Assembly: GCF_000591415.1 (NCBI RefSeq)
Contig: NZ_JEMF01000020.1
Location: forward strand, 1 to 49,263
Direction: 5' to 3'
DNA from: Cobetia crustatorum
GTDB taxonomy: Bacteria; Pseudomonadota; Gammaproteobacteria; Pseudomonadales; Halomonadaceae
DNA length: 49,263 nucleotides
Shown here one piece after another: positions 32,660-42,374 of the stretch. Under the pieces are notes generated by a model. It searched no databases. It saw nothing but the letters and a program-made list of their open reading frames with translations, and was not told where the DNA came from. The position numbers were made by a program, and so were the translations under genes. Position 1 is the stretch's first letter. The number at the start of each line of letters is the position of its first letter.

Positions 32660-33946
32660 TCAGCTCTTCTCGTCGAGACGATTATCGACGTACGCCTCAG
32701 CACGAATTTGCTGCTGCCAAGCTTCCAGCTCGTCGTTCAGCTTGCGCTGGAACAGGGTCTTTCTGACCTTGTCACGCTGACTGGAATTGGTTACGTCCTG
32801 CTGGCGACGCTCTTCGACCTCGATGATGTGATAACCGAAGCGCGTCTTGATCGGCTGACTGATCTCACCTGCTTTCAGAGCATTCATTGCAGTCTCGAAG
32901 GAAGATACCGTCTGGCCCGGGCTGACCCATCCCAGCTCTCCGCCTTTCAGCGAACTCCCCTTGTCATCACTGAATTCCTGCGCCAATGCGGCAAAACTCT
33001 CACCATTGGTCAGACGCTTGCGTAGAGACTCGGCACGTGCGCGCGCCTGGTCATCACTCATGTTCGGATTCGGCTGAATCAGGATATGGCGTGCGCGCGT
33101 TTGCGCGATCAGCGCCTTGCCAGCGCCCCGCTTCTCGATCAGCTTGACCAGGTGATAACCACTGGCACTGCGCAGCGGCTCCGAGATCTGACCGACCTGC
33201 ATGTCCGGTACCACATCAGCAAAGACGCTCGGTAGCTCTCCACCGGCACGCCAGCCAAGATCACCGCCACTCAGTGCCTGGCTACCCGCGGATTCGGCGG
33301 CGGCCATCTGGGCAAAATCAGTCCCCTGCTCGATCTGCTGACGCAGCGCTTCCGCCTTGGCCCGCGCCGTCTTGACCTGCTCGGGTGTCGGTTCCTGCGG
33401 CAAGGCAATCAACAGATGTGCCAGATGATATTGGACATCGCTGGCAACGTCCTGCTGACTGAGATAACGGTCTATCTCGCGATCAGAGATACGCACCTTG
33501 CTGGCCACAAGACGCTGCTGAACCTGTTGAACCAGCAGCTCACGACGCACCTGTTGGCGCACTTCTGCCAACGACATGCCTTCTTTGTCCAGCTTGTCGG
33601 CGAAAGCTTCCAGGCTCATACCATTATCCTTGGCGATACCGCGCAAGGTGGTGTTGAGCTGAGTGTCATCAATGCTCAGATTGGCCTGCTCAGCCATCTG
33701 CAGCTGAATCTGCTCATTGACCATACGGTCGAGCACCTGCCGCTCCAATACATTACGTGGCGGCAGATTAATGCCGCGGCCTTTCAGCTGCTGGCTAGCC
33801 TGGGTGACGCGCTCCTCCATGTCGCTGTGCATGATGGCGTCCTTGTTGACCACGGCAACCACACGGTCAAGCAACTCAGCGGCGCTGACTGGCAGACTTG
33901 CCAGCACAAATGCCAGCCCCAGCGGGGCAATCAGGGTCTTGCGCAT
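32660..33946 (-). CDS. surA: periplasmic chaperone and peptidyl-prolyl isomerase SurA
   Basis: SurA escorts outer-membrane proteins across the periplasm. The 428-residue protein has a signal peptide (LIAPLGLAFVLASLPVSAA) cut near residue 23, a SurA N-domain starting LLDRVVAVVNKDAIMHSDMEERV, and two parvulin domains, each with GGDLGW or GGELGW and YHLVKLIEKR/YHIIEVEERR. I start at ATG 33946; a GTG codon directly before it is also possible. It follows lptD, whose product it folds. Confidence 0.97.
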   Translation of the reverse strand: MRKTLIAPLGLAFVLASLPVSAAELLDRVVAVVNKDAIMHSDMEERVTQASQQLKGRGINLPPRNVLERQVLDRMVNEQIQLQMAEQANLSIDDTQLNTTLRGIAKDNGMSLEAFADKLDKEGMSLAEVRQQVRRELLVQQVQQRLVASKVRISDREIDRYLSQQDVASDVQYHLAHLLIALPQEPTPEQVKTARAKAEALRQQIEQGTDFAQMAAAESAGSQALSGGDLGWRAGGELPSVFADVVPDMQVGQISEPLRSASGYHLVKLIEKRGAGKALIAQTRARHILIQPNPNMSDDQARARAESLRKRLTNGESFAALAQEFSDDKGSSLKGGELGWVSPGQTVSSFETAMNALKAGEISQPIKTRFGYHIIEVEERRQQDVTNSSQRDKVRKTLFQRKLNDELEAWQQQIRAEAYVDNRLDEKS

Positions 33947-34033
33947 CACTTGATCTCTCGGCGTAAAAGCGTGTTGATGGCGCCGCCTGTCGGCAGCGCC
34001 CTGACGTAATCATGCACGAACCGTCGCAGCGAA

Positions 34034-36607
34034 TTAGAAACCAGCGTTACGGTAGCCCGGCACAGCCTGCTCCAGATAGCTGTCAGCTCCGCGGCCAACG
34101 CCTCCCAACCCCTTGAACTCAAAGGTCAGGAAGATACCGTTCTTCTCTTCATCATCAGAGACAGTGCTGGCAGTGTCGTTATCATCCTGCCATTCGCGCC
34201 AAGTCACCTGCACACCGTAGCAACAGTCGTTGTACTGGACGCCCAGCACCTTCTCCAACGCACGAGAGTTGGTGCTGTCGTACTGATAGCGTCCCAGTAA
34301 CGACCAGCTCTCACTTACCGGCGTCGCAAAGGAGAAGTCCCATTCGTTGCGGGTGTAACCCAGCACGTCATCCTCATCCTCATCATCGTAAGGCACGAAG
34401 CCTTCGATCTCACGATTGAAGCCAAAGTTCAGTACCGTGCCTTTCTTTCCCCGATAACGCAGTGAAGTCTGAGCGCTTTCGGTCACGCCACGATCAAAGT
34501 CCTGGAATACAGCCTGCGTGGCCGTCCACTGATCATTGAGCACCAGATCCGCCTGGAAGACGACCGGCGAGCGATCGCGCGTCGCGCGGTAGTAATCGGA
34601 ATAGCTATCGAAATCGGAGCGGGACGTCTTGTCCGGATCTCCATCCATGTCGATATTGCGATCCGACAGATAGCTCGACTGACCCACGCCCAACTTGAGG
34701 CGCTCACGGCCGCTCTCATCGTTGATGAAGCGCGACGACACACCGTAGGACACCTTGTTGGTATCCCCGACACGATCCCCGCCGCTGAAGCGATACGGCG
34801 ACCATAGCTGATTCCAGCTGAAGGCATCCTCAGAAGTATCGAAGTCCGGGAAATCAGATTGGTCGACTTCCGGCACATAGGCATAGTAGAGGCGCGGTTC
34901 CAGCGTCTGCTTATAACCTTCGCCAAAGAGCTCTGTTTCACGATCAAAGATCAGACCACTATCCAGCGACAGCACCGGGATGGTGGCAGAGGTACTGGCA
35001 TCACGGTCGGTTTCACGGTCGCCATAGTCGAGGCCGTAGGTAAGGCTCACCAACTGGGCGCGTGGCTCAATGAAGCTCCAGCTCTGATCACTACGCCAGC
35101 CAAGCGCCGGCGCCAGACGCAAGCGTGTCCCATTGGCGGCCTCGTCTACCGGAATATCGCTATCCGTCTCATCCACATCGCGCCAGAAGTAGGTGACATT
35201 GGAATTCCACTCTTCATAGAAACCGTTTGATTGGTTCCAACGTCCATCGGCCGTCAAGCTGGGAAGGCGATAGAATGGCTTGTCGTCATTATCCAGCGGA
35301 TAGTCCATGCGCTGGTAACCCTGCGCCTTGAACTCGAGATTCCAGGTATCGTCGCGATAGTTGATCTCTGCCAGACGCTCCAGGCTATCCGTTTCGGTCT
35401 CACCGAAATTACGCCCGAAGTCATCGAAGTAGTTACCGTCAGATGCGGCGCCATACTTGAGACGATAGCCGGTATTCGCATTGACGCGACCGCTTTGCTG
35501 ATAGTTGATATACCAGCGATTTTCCCCGATGAGATCTTCTTCGTCATCGTCAGGATCACTGCCGCCGTCATCATCGGCAAGCCAGGCACCCTCAAGGGAA
35601 CCTTCGTCGCCATTCGGCAGCAGGTAACGGAATTCGCCTTCCAGCATCTCTCCACGCTCAGAGATGTAGCGAGGTGTGATGGTGGCATCGTAGTTGGGCG
35701 CCAGATTCAGATAGATCGGCTGGGCATAGTCAAAGCCGCTGGAGCTGGTGTAACCGATCTGCGGCCACAGCAGACCTGTGTGGCGGCGGTCATCGACCGG
35801 GAAGCGGACATAGGGCCAGTAAAAGACCGGCACGCCGCCCATTTCCATGCGCGCGTGAGTTGCCTCGCCCCAACCGGACTCGCGATCGATGGTGATGTCG
35901 CTACCGACCAGACGCCACAGGCTGTTGCCCGGCTCGCAGGAGGTGAAGCTGGCATCTTTCAGGCGATAGCGGCCATCTTCCAGACGCGCCAACTGCACCG
36001 CATCCCCTCGGATACGCTGCTTGTGAAAGACATAGTGGCCATTATCAACACTGGCGGCATCGCTATTGAGCGATACGCGGGCATCATCACCGCGCAGCAG
36101 CACACCAGGCTGACGATATGTGGTCGGCCCCTTGGCGGTGGCGGTATCACGCGCCTCATTGACGCTGACTTCCGGCGATTCCAGCTGAGCATCGCCTCGA
36201 CGCAGCACAACTTCACCCATCAGGGTCGCCGCACCATCATTACCGTAATTGGCCTTGTCAGCGGAGGTAGTGACCTGCTCAGGCGTATCACCGGCATCAA
36301 TCCGATAGGCTGGCGTCACATAGCGGCCACTACATAGCTGCCCGCGAGGCGCGTCATCGTACGGCTGCCAGTCCAGCTGACTGGCCGACAGAGGCTCCGG
36401 CGGGGCCGCCTGTGCCATCAACGGTGCGCCAGCAGCCAAGGGGGCTAGCGTCCATAGCAGACGAAACACCAGCGGCTTTAGCCGCCATGTTGGCCGCTCG
36501 CCGTTCAACATAACTGTCGACATCGAAGGGCTCACGAGACGACGAGACTGCCGTCCGAGGTCGGACACCGGCTTGCCCGGATGTGATGAATGGCTGCGCT
36601 GGGCCAT
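34034..36607 (-). CDS. lptD: LPS-assembly outer-membrane protein LptD
   Basis: LptD inserts lipopolysaccharide into the outer membrane with LptE. The protein has an N-terminal LptA-like domain (GNDGAATLMGEVVLRRGDAQLES...) and a long C-terminal beta-barrel rich in aromatic and acidic residues. Cysteines QLCSGRY, TSCEPGN and the pair DCCYG match the four that form its two interdomain disulphides. The signal peptide hydrophobic core lies about residues 42-70 from this start. ATG 36607 follows a TATAAT by 27 nt of leader and has AAGGA upstream; ATG 36523 would give a more usual signal peptide, so the start is uncertain. First gene of the long leftward run. Confidence 0.93.
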   Translation of the reverse strand: MAQRSHSSHPGKPVSDLGRQSRRLVSPSMSTVMLNGERPTWRLKPLVFRLLWTLAPLAAGAPLMAQAAPPEPLSASQLDWQPYDDAPRGQLCSGRYVTPAYRIDAGDTPEQVTTSADKANYGNDGAATLMGEVVLRRGDAQLESPEVSVNEARDTATAKGPTTYRQPGVLLRGDDARVSLNSDAASVDNGHYVFHKQRIRGDAVQLARLEDGRYRLKDASFTSCEPGNSLWRLVGSDITIDRESGWGEATHARMEMGGVPVFYWPYVRFPVDDRRHTGLLWPQIGYTSSSGFDYAQPIYLNLAPNYDATITPRYISERGEMLEGEFRYLLPNGDEGSLEGAWLADDDGGSDPDDDEEDLIGENRWYINYQQSGRVNANTGYRLKYGAASDGNYFDDFGRNFGETETDSLERLAEINYRDDTWNLEFKAQGYQRMDYPLDNDDKPFYRLPSLTADGRWNQSNGFYEEWNSNVTYFWRDVDETDSDIPVDEAANGTRLRLAPALGWRSDQSWSFIEPRAQLVSLTYGLDYGDRETDRDASTSATIPVLSLDSGLIFDRETELFGEGYKQTLEPRLYYAYVPEVDQSDFPDFDTSEDAFSWNQLWSPYRFSGGDRVGDTNKVSYGVSSRFINDESGRERLKLGVGQSSYLSDRNIDMDGDPDKTSRSDFDSYSDYYRATRDRSPVVFQADLVLNDQWTATQAVFQDFDRGVTESAQTSLRYRGKKGTVLNFGFNREIEGFVPYDDEDEDDVLGYTRNEWDFSFATPVSESWSLLGRYQYDSTNSRALEKVLGVQYNDCCYGVQVTWREWQDDNDTASTVSDDEEKNGIFLTFEFKGLGGVGRGADSYLEQAVPGYRNAGF

Positions 36608-36640
36608 GGCTGCTCTGTGTCCTTGGCTGAGGGAATCGGT

Positions 36641-36646
36641 ATTATA
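36641..36646 (-). promoter_or_regulatory. -10 box of lptD promoter
   Basis: On the minus strand this is a perfect TATAAT with no good -35 box 16-18 bp upstream. It lies about 34 nt before ATG 36607 and would start lptD transcription near 36634, which rules out the more upstream start codon of the open frame. Confidence 0.5.
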
Positions 36647-36779
36647 CAGGCCCAGCAACCGGCCTTCCTGCTTGCCGGTTCCGCCTGCCTTGTGGGTCAC
36701 CACCCGATAGCATGCGGGGCCGCGGCACAGGCGTCAACTGACAGCCGGCCCCCGTATACGACGACAGGAGCCCCGCCCC

Positions 36780-37979
36780 ATGACATCCGACGCCCGCCGC
36801 CAGGCTCTTCACGCCTGGGCCGCCGCCCGACACGACCTCACTCCCGAGGTAGTCCGCATGAGCGCAGTGGCCGACGACGCCAGCTTCCGACGCTATTTTC
36901 GCCTGCATCTCGAGGATACCGCTCTTTCGATACCCGCGCGTATTTTGATGGATGCGCCGCCCGAAAAAGAGGACAGCCACGGTTTCGTCGCTATCGCTCG
37001 CCAATGGCGCGAAGCTGGCCTTCCGCTACCGACCGTACATGCTTTTGATGAAACGCTGGGCTTTCTGGAGCTAGAAGACCTTGGCGACACGCCGCTGATG
37101 ACCGCACTGACAAGCGTCGATGCCGCTGATCACTATTATGGTGAAGCCATCGGTCTGCTGGAGGGCCTGCATGAACTGCCGCTCGCTGACCTTCCTGCCT
37201 ATGATGATGCGAACCTTAAGACTGAGCTGGACCTCTTCCCGGAATGGTGCCTCGGTCAGCTACTCGACATGCCGCATGACCGTCGCTACGCCGCCTGGGA
37301 GTCACTTTCCCGCCAACTGCTAGAGGCCGCGCGTGCTCAGCCGGTCGTGACCGTACACCGTGACTTCCATGCGCAAAATCTGTTTCTGCATGCCGATGCC
37401 AGTCAGTCCCAGGACCACCTGTGGATAATTGATTTTCAGGATGCCGTTACCGGCCCTGAAAACTACGATCTCGTCTCATTACTGCGAGATCGTCACTGGC
37501 GCTGGCCAGAATCCGCCATGGCACGCTGGATCGAGCAGGCCCGCCTCGCTGCCCTGCCGCGCTATGCTGTGACTGGCTTGCCCGCACCATCACCGCTGGA
37601 ATATCGCCAGAGCGTCGAGCGCATGGGGGTGCAGCGCAACCTCAAGATTCTCGGCATCTTTGCCCGCCTGACCCTACGCGATGCCAAGCCGCGCTACCTG
37701 ACACTGATGCCGCGCTTCCTTGGTCACCTGCGTGAAGGACTGGCTTTCTGCCCGGAACTGACGCCCTTTACACATTGGCTGGACGAAGTACTGACACCCG
37801 CACTTTCCCTGCGCCTCGCGCACGAAAGTGAAGTCCGTGATCTACGTCTGGCCAATGGTGAGCGTCCCGAGATCAATCTCGATGACTATGATGAGCTGGC
37901 GGCACTCGCCGACCGCGCTGCGCGCCTGATGCGTGATGCAGCCCCCCAGACCTCCGCCTCCGAGCAAGGGCTTACCTGA
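36780..37979 (+). CDS. amgK: N-acetylmuramate/N-acetylglucosamine anomeric kinase AmgK
   Basis: AmgK phosphorylates recycled MurNAc at C1 so that MurU can make UDP-MurNAc, bypassing de novo synthesis and fosfomycin. The 399-residue protein belongs to the aminoglycoside phosphotransferase-like fold: DDASFRRYFRL (nucleotide loop), FLELEDLG (hinge), VVTVHRDFHAQNLFL (catalytic loop with Asp) and IIDFQDAVTGP (metal-binding Asp). It is longer than typical AmgK (about 340). Its stop overlaps murU by one base (TGATG). Divergent from lptD, as in pseudomonads. Confidence 0.92.
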   Translation: MTSDARRQALHAWAAARHDLTPEVVRMSAVADDASFRRYFRLHLEDTALSIPARILMDAPPEKEDSHGFVAIARQWREAGLPLPTVHAFDETLGFLELEDLGDTPLMTALTSVDAADHYYGEAIGLLEGLHELPLADLPAYDDANLKTELDLFPEWCLGQLLDMPHDRRYAAWESLSRQLLEAARAQPVVTVHRDFHAQNLFLHADASQSQDHLWIIDFQDAVTGPENYDLVSLLRDRHWRWPESAMARWIEQARLAALPRYAVTGLPAPSPLEYRQSVERMGVQRNLKILGIFARLTLRDAKPRYLTLMPRFLGHLREGLAFCPELTPFTHWLDEVLTPALSLRLAHESEVRDLRLANGERPEINLDDYDELAALADRAARLMRDAAPQTSASEQGLT

Positions 37980-38773
37980 TGCGCGCAATGATTCTGGCTG
38001 CCGGTTTCGGGACACGCATGCGTCCGCTGACCGATCACACACCCAAGCCGCTGCTTGAGGTCGCCGGACTACCACTGCTGGAGCATCACCTGCTACGCCT
38101 TGAGGCAGCAGGTGTGGAAAAGGTGGTCATCAATGTTGGCCATCTCGCCGAACGGATTCTCAATCACTTCGGCGCTACGTCAGGCCCACAAGGACTCTTG
38201 CAGGCCAGCTGGCAAGGCCATCAGCACACACTGACGCTGGCCTTTTCCCGTGAAGAGGTTCCGCTGGAAACCGGCGGGGGCATTGCACGCGCGCTGTCAC
38301 TACCCAACGCGCTGACAGTCGATGATGCTGATGACACCCCCTTCCTGCTCATCAATGGTGATGTGTGGTGTGATGCTGACCTGCCCCAGTTAATGAGTGA
38401 GGCCATAGCGAGCCGACAGCTCAATCCACTACCGCTTGCCGGGATAGTACTTGTGGATAACCCACCTCATCATCCCAAAGGCGACTTCCTGCTCACGCCA
38501 TCAGGAATGGTGCGCGATGAGGCAAGGGATCAGGAAGGCAATCGCCTGACGTTCTCCGGCCTTTCCTGGTTATCACCGACACTGATTCGACACGCTATCG
38601 CTGACAACGACGAATGGTGCGACACCAATGCCGTCTTCAAGCTGGCACCACTACTGCGCGACGCCATGCATCGCGGTGAAGTGAGGGGCTATCATCATCG
38701 TGGAAAATGGATTGATGTCGGCACTCCTGAGCGACTGGCAGAACTGGATACGCTGCTCAATAGCGGGATGTAA
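37979..38773 (+). CDS. murU: N-acetylmuramate alpha-1-phosphate uridylyltransferase MurU
   Basis: MurU converts MurNAc-1-phosphate and UTP to UDP-MurNAc. The 264-residue protein has the nucleotidyltransferase signature MILAAGFGTRMRPLT followed by KPLLEVAG, the metal-site FLLINGDVWCD near residue 125, and the C-terminal GKWIDVGTPERLAEL. It is longer than Pseudomonas putida MurU by an insertion around residues 110-118 and others. Coupled to amgK by TGATG, forming the cell-wall sugar salvage pair. Confidence 0.93.
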   Translation: MRAMILAAGFGTRMRPLTDHTPKPLLEVAGLPLLEHHLLRLEAAGVEKVVINVGHLAERILNHFGATSGPQGLLQASWQGHQHTLTLAFSREEVPLETGGGIARALSLPNALTVDDADDTPFLLINGDVWCDADLPQLMSEAIASRQLNPLPLAGIVLVDNPPHHPKGDFLLTPSGMVRDEARDQEGNRLTFSGLSWLSPTLIRHAIADNDEWCDTNAVFKLAPLLRDAMHRGEVRGYHHRGKWIDVGTPERLAELDTLLNSGM

Positions 38774-38909
38774 GCAGGCCACGAGAGCATAAGCTCATCG
38801 CCGGACGTTCCTCCGAGCGCAGCGATGACGATGCTATTGTGTACCGCGATCATGTGGGCCGTGCGCTGACGGCCCACGTCACGAGACTATCAATAGGAGA
38901 TATTGCGCA

Positions 38910-39341
38910 ATGGCAATGAACGTCAGCATCAAATGGACCGACGGTCGCCAGTTCCTCGCCGAATCCGGCAGTGGCCATAGCGTTGTGATGGACGGCAACC
39001 CAGAGAATGGCGGTCGCAATACCGGCCCACGTCCGATGGAGATGATGCTGATGGGGCTGGGCGGTTGCACCAGCTTTGATGTCATCCAGATTCTCGAGAA
39101 GGCGCGCCAGCAAGTCACCGATTGCCACGCTGAATTGACCGCAGAACGTGCGGATACCGTGCCCAGCGTATTTACCAAGATCCACGTCAACTTCGTGGTC
39201 AGCGGTCGTAATCTCAAGGATGCACAGGTCAAGCGTGCCGTTGAACTCTCCGCCGAGAAATATTGCAGTGCTTCACTGATGCTGACGGCGGGTGGTGTCG
39301 AGATCAGTCACTCCTACGAGGTTGTGGACATCGCATCCTGA
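38910..39341 (+). CDS. OsmC-family protein (YhfA-like)
   Basis: The 143-residue protein is an OsmC/Ohr-like fold with the two redox cysteines: Cys53 in LGGCTSFDV and Cys119 in KYCSASLML. The family includes hydroperoxide reductases, but YhfA-type members have no proven substrate. AGGAG lies upstream of ATG 38910. A hairpin with CCCGCTACC/GGTAGCGGG arms (39356-39386) follows and may end the transcript. Next is speD on the same strand. Confidence 0.88.
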   Translation: MAMNVSIKWTDGRQFLAESGSGHSVVMDGNPENGGRNTGPRPMEMMLMGLGGCTSFDVIQILEKARQQVTDCHAELTAERADTVPSVFTKIHVNFVVSGRNLKDAQVKRAVELSAEKYCSASLMLTAGGVEISHSYEVVDIAS

Positions 39342-39355
39342 TAAGTGAGTACTCT

Positions 39356-39386
39356 CCCGCTACCGCATGACAGTGCTGGTAGCGGG
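39356..39386 (+). terminator. weak terminator hairpin after the OsmC-family gene
   Basis: CCCGCTACC (39356-39364) and GGTAGCGGG (39378-39386) form a perfect 9-bp stem, followed by TTGT only, so the U-tract is poor. Confidence 0.5.
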
Positions 39387-39624
39387 TTGTCATCATGGAT
39401 AGCAAGAGCCACTGATGACCAACAGCAGGAATTGACGCTGGCGTGTCAGCCCTGCCTGTGCATAATACGCCCCTCAAACCGGTAGTCTTCTCGGCAGTTC
39501 ACAGGTCAGTGACCCCATTGTGAGCGCGATAAAACCACCTCTTCGGCCCGATGCTCGTCACTTATTTCATTTTGAGAGACGCACCGGATGTCATACCACC
39601 CTCCCATCTCAAGGAGGCTTGGAC

Positions 39625-40419
39625 GTGAGCGATCAACTCCGCCTTCACGGGTTCAACAACCTCACCAGTTCGTTGAGCTTCAATATTTACGACATCTGCT
39701 ACGCGCAGACCGAAGAACAGCGTAAGGCATATATCGATTATATCGATGAACTCTACAATGCCGAACGCCTGACCCAGATTCTCAAGGACGTGACCAACAT
39801 CATTGGTGCTCACGTGCTGAACATCGCACGTCAGGACTATGAGCCACACGGCGCCAGCGTCACCATTCTGATCGCTGAGCACGAGTTGGAAGAACAGGAT
39901 GCTACCCAGACCGAGCCGGGCCCGGGCCCGCTACCGGAAACGGTCGTCGGCCACCTGGACAAGTCTCACGTCACGGTGCATACCTATCCTGAATCTCATC
40001 CGGACAACGGCATCAGCACCTTCCGCCTCGATATCGATGTCTCGACCTGTGGCATGATCAGCCCGCTGAAGGCGCTGAACTACCTGATTCACAGCTTCGA
40101 TTCCGACATCGTGACCATGGACTATCGTGTCCGTGGCTTCACGCGGGACGTGGATGGCAAGAAACTGTTCATCGATCACGACATCACCTCCATCCAGGAT
40201 TACCTGGCGGAAGACACCAAGCGTGCCTACCAGATGGTCGATGTGAACGTGTATCAGGAAAACATGTTCCATACCAAGATGCTGCTCAAGGACTTCGAAC
40301 TGGACAACTACCTCTTCGGCACCTCGCGTCGCGAGCTGACCTTCGAGGAAGCCACCAATATCGAAGGTCGTCTACGTCGCGAAATGCTCGAGATCTTCTA
40401 CTCGCGCAACTTTGACTGA
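39625..40419 (+). CDS. speD: S-adenosylmethionine decarboxylase proenzyme (class 1A)
   Basis: SpeD makes decarboxylated AdoMet, the aminopropyl donor for spermidine. The proenzyme cleaves itself at a serine to form a pyruvoyl group; here Lys113-Ser114 in [12 protein letters not shown] matches the site in Escherichia coli SpeD. From GTG 39625, preceded by AGGAGG at 7 nt, the protein has 264 residues, exactly the E. coli length; the ATG 35 codons upstream (39520) is not needed. No speE is adjacent, so the aminopropyltransferase must be elsewhere. A bidirectional terminator follows. Confidence 0.96.
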   Translation: MSDQLRLHGFNNLTSSLSFNIYDICYAQTEEQRKAYIDYIDELYNAERLTQILKDVTNIIGAHVLNIARQDYEPHGASVTILIAEHELEEQDATQTEPGPGPLPETVVGHLDKSHVTVHTYPESHPDNGISTFRLDIDVSTCGMISPLKALNYLIHSFDSDIVTMDYRVRGFTRDVDGKKLFIDHDITSIQDYLAEDTKRAYQMVDVNVYQENMFHTKMLLKDFELDNYLFGTSRRELTFEEATNIEGRLRREMLEIFYSRNFD

Positions 40420-40438
40420 TTCGTAGTCCTGTCGTATC

Positions 40439-40478
40439 AAAAAAGCCCTCGGTACCTTTACGGTACCGAGGGCTTTTT
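40439..40478. terminator. bidirectional terminator between speD and the channel gene
   Basis: GCCCTCGGTACC (40445-40456) pairs perfectly with GGTACCGAGGGC (40462-40473) around TTTAC, with six A before and five T after. It serves convergent genes. Confidence 0.92.
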
Positions 40479-40505
40479 CATGGCTGGCACAGGCCGGCCT
40501 GCCAA

Positions 40506-41390
40506 TCACTTGTCGGCGTCTGGCATCCCCTTCTCTGATGAAGGAGTCTCCTCATAGCGCTGTTCCATTTCATGGTGCGCTTCACGACGTAGCGCCTCAC
40601 GACGTAATTCTCGCTCCGCGAGTGGTTCACCCTGTGTCTCGGCCACTTCATCCAGCCGTGCTCGCAGCTCACGTACTTCGACGGTCAGCTCACTGATCTG
40701 ATGATAAAGGGTGCGCGTCATATCACGCTGTGCACGCGCGGCGCGTGCATCCTGCTCACTGCCATCCGCAATGAATATTGAACTGATGTAAGCCGCGAAG
40801 CTACCGAATAGCCCCACTCCACCGACCATCAACAATACTGCAACGACTCGTCCCAGCGTGGTAATCGGATAGAAATCGCCATACCCCACGGTGGTCACGG
40901 TAACGACTGCCCACCACAGTGCCTCTTCCGCAGTATTGATGGGGCTATCAGGGTTGGGGCTTTCTACCATCAGCATGGTGATGGCGCCAAAAGCAACCAA
41001 CAAGACCGTGGCCGTCGCTGCTGACGCGAAGACACCTTCAGCACGATTACGGAACAGCAAACGCCAGATCATCTCCATCGATTTGATGGCTCGCAGCACG
41101 CGAAGCACCTGCACCACGCGAAACAAGCGCGCGCCCTGAAACAAGCCAGCAGGAATGCAGGCCAGCAAGTCAATCCAGCCCCACTTCATGTACGCGAGCT
41201 TGCTGGGAGCGCTAACGAAACGCTTGCAGAAATCGATGAAGAAGAACAGGCAAACCACGTAATCCATGTACTGCAGCAGCTGTTGAACCTGTGGGGTGAG
41301 ATCAAAGACAAGATCCGCCACCATCGCACCAATGACATAGAGCGATATCACTAGAATAAACAGCTGAAAGGGCGTGACGCGTTCCTGCAT
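40506..41390 (-). CDS. voltage-gated potassium channel family protein
   Basis: The 294-residue protein has six hydrophobic segments in the arrangement of voltage-gated K+ channels. An arginine-spaced S4-like helix (LFRVVQVLRVLRAIKSM) precedes the pore, and the selectivity filter is TVTTVGYGDFYP near residue 165. After the last membrane helix comes a long charged, probably coiled-coil tail (residues about 215-290). It should conduct K+ across the inner membrane. K+ handling fits a salt-tolerant host, but gating cannot be read from sequence. It lies downstream of an unknown gene on the same strand. Confidence 0.9.
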   Translation of the reverse strand: MQERVTPFQLFILVISLYVIGAMVADLVFDLTPQVQQLLQYMDYVVCLFFFIDFCKRFVSAPSKLAYMKWGWIDLLACIPAGLFQGARLFRVVQVLRVLRAIKSMEMIWRLLFRNRAEGVFASAATATVLLVAFGAITMLMVESPNPDSPINTAEEALWWAVVTVTTVGYGDFYPITTLGRVVAVLLMVGGVGLFGSFAAYISSIFIADGSEQDARAARAQRDMTRTLYHQISELTVEVRELRARLDEVAETQGEPLAERELRREALRREAHHEMEQRYEETPSSEKGMPDADK

Positions 41391-41532
41391 CCGTGATTCT
41401 CCGTGGGTGGGCTGCCGAGGCGTTGTCTGAAGAGTCGACGAATACAGGCATTTTCCAGGAATTGCTAAAGCCTACCCCATCCCCGCAGCCCTGACAGCGT
41501 TGCGCCTTGTACTGGCAATGACAGTCCCTGAC

Positions 41533-42261
41533 TCATGCCCGCTCATGCTCATCACTTTTCTCGGGATACACGAAGGTGGATTGAGCACTGATGTCCTCGC
41601 CACTGATACGCAGCAATAGCTGCTTGAGCTTGTGACGCTGCCAATGCGAGGACAGTCGGCGCGAATCCCAGTGCTCGGGATCAAGTACACAGACGTTATC
41701 TTCGTTACGGAGCAGGAAGGAGCGCTCAACCCCAACGGGGTGATCTTCACTGCCGTAAATGCCGATGATGCGTAGTGTCAGGCGCTGAAACTCAACCTGT
41801 TCATGACAGGGCCAATGGCCTTCAAGATCAAGCCCGCTGCGCCGCGCGATGCGCTCGATCACCTCAGAGAAGGTACCAATGTGCAAGAACTTGCCGGATT
41901 CCAATGGCCCTTGGCGGGTGGTATCGGCGATGCGCCACTCTCGATCACCATCGATATTGCCGCCTTCATCTCCTTCCTGATAATTGCGCTCAAACTCGGT
42001 GACATCCATCAGCAGGCTGCCGCAATTGGTCTCAAGACGCGCGATGATGTGCTCGATAAAAATCGACTCGGCGCTCATGTTGCTGATGATGCACAGACTA
42101 TCGATGCCCTTGCTCTTGCCGCGGTTTATCAACACGCGCGGACGGCGCTGGCGGCGAAAGTTGTGATACAGCAGTTGCGCATAGACCAGCCAGATGAAAA
42201 ACGAGCCGATGCTGGCAGCTGCCGAGATGCTCTTCGCGTTATTGCCGATCCATTCCAGCAT
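41533..42261 (-). CDS. membrane-anchored protein of unknown function
   Basis: I do not recognise this gene. It encodes 242 residues with one N-terminal transmembrane helix (ISAAASIGSFFIWLVYAQLLY, about residues 10-30), followed by a very basic stretch (HNFRRQRRPR) that predicts a cytoplasmic soluble domain. That domain has mixed beta-type content (SLCIISNMSAESIFIEHI) and no motif I can name. ATG 42261 has GGAG 8 nt upstream and is preferred over 42300. It lies between glnE and the channel gene on the same strand, with gaps over 100 bp. Confidence 0.75.
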   Translation of the reverse strand: MLEWIGNNAKSISAAASIGSFFIWLVYAQLLYHNFRRQRRPRVLINRGKSKGIDSLCIISNMSAESIFIEHIIARLETNCGSLLMDVTEFERNYQEGDEGGNIDGDREWRIADTTRQGPLESGKFLHIGTFSEVIERIARRSGLDLEGHWPCHEQVEFQRLTLRIIGIYGSEDHPVGVERSFLLRNEDNVCVLDPEHWDSRRLSSHWQRHKLKQLLLRISGEDISAQSTFVYPEKSDEHERA

Positions 42262-42374
42262 TCTGACTTCTCCAGTGATATTGGCTGATAGCTTATTCAC
42301 TGGGGATGGAAGCAGAAAATTGCCAGCATTGATATGTCGTTCAATGCCGCCCGACCATGAAAGAGGCAGTCAAT

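Noticed and set aside
35231-36337. 368-codon open frame opposite lptD
   Set aside because: Shadow of the long, acidic lptD frame; no ribosome site and no recognisable domain.
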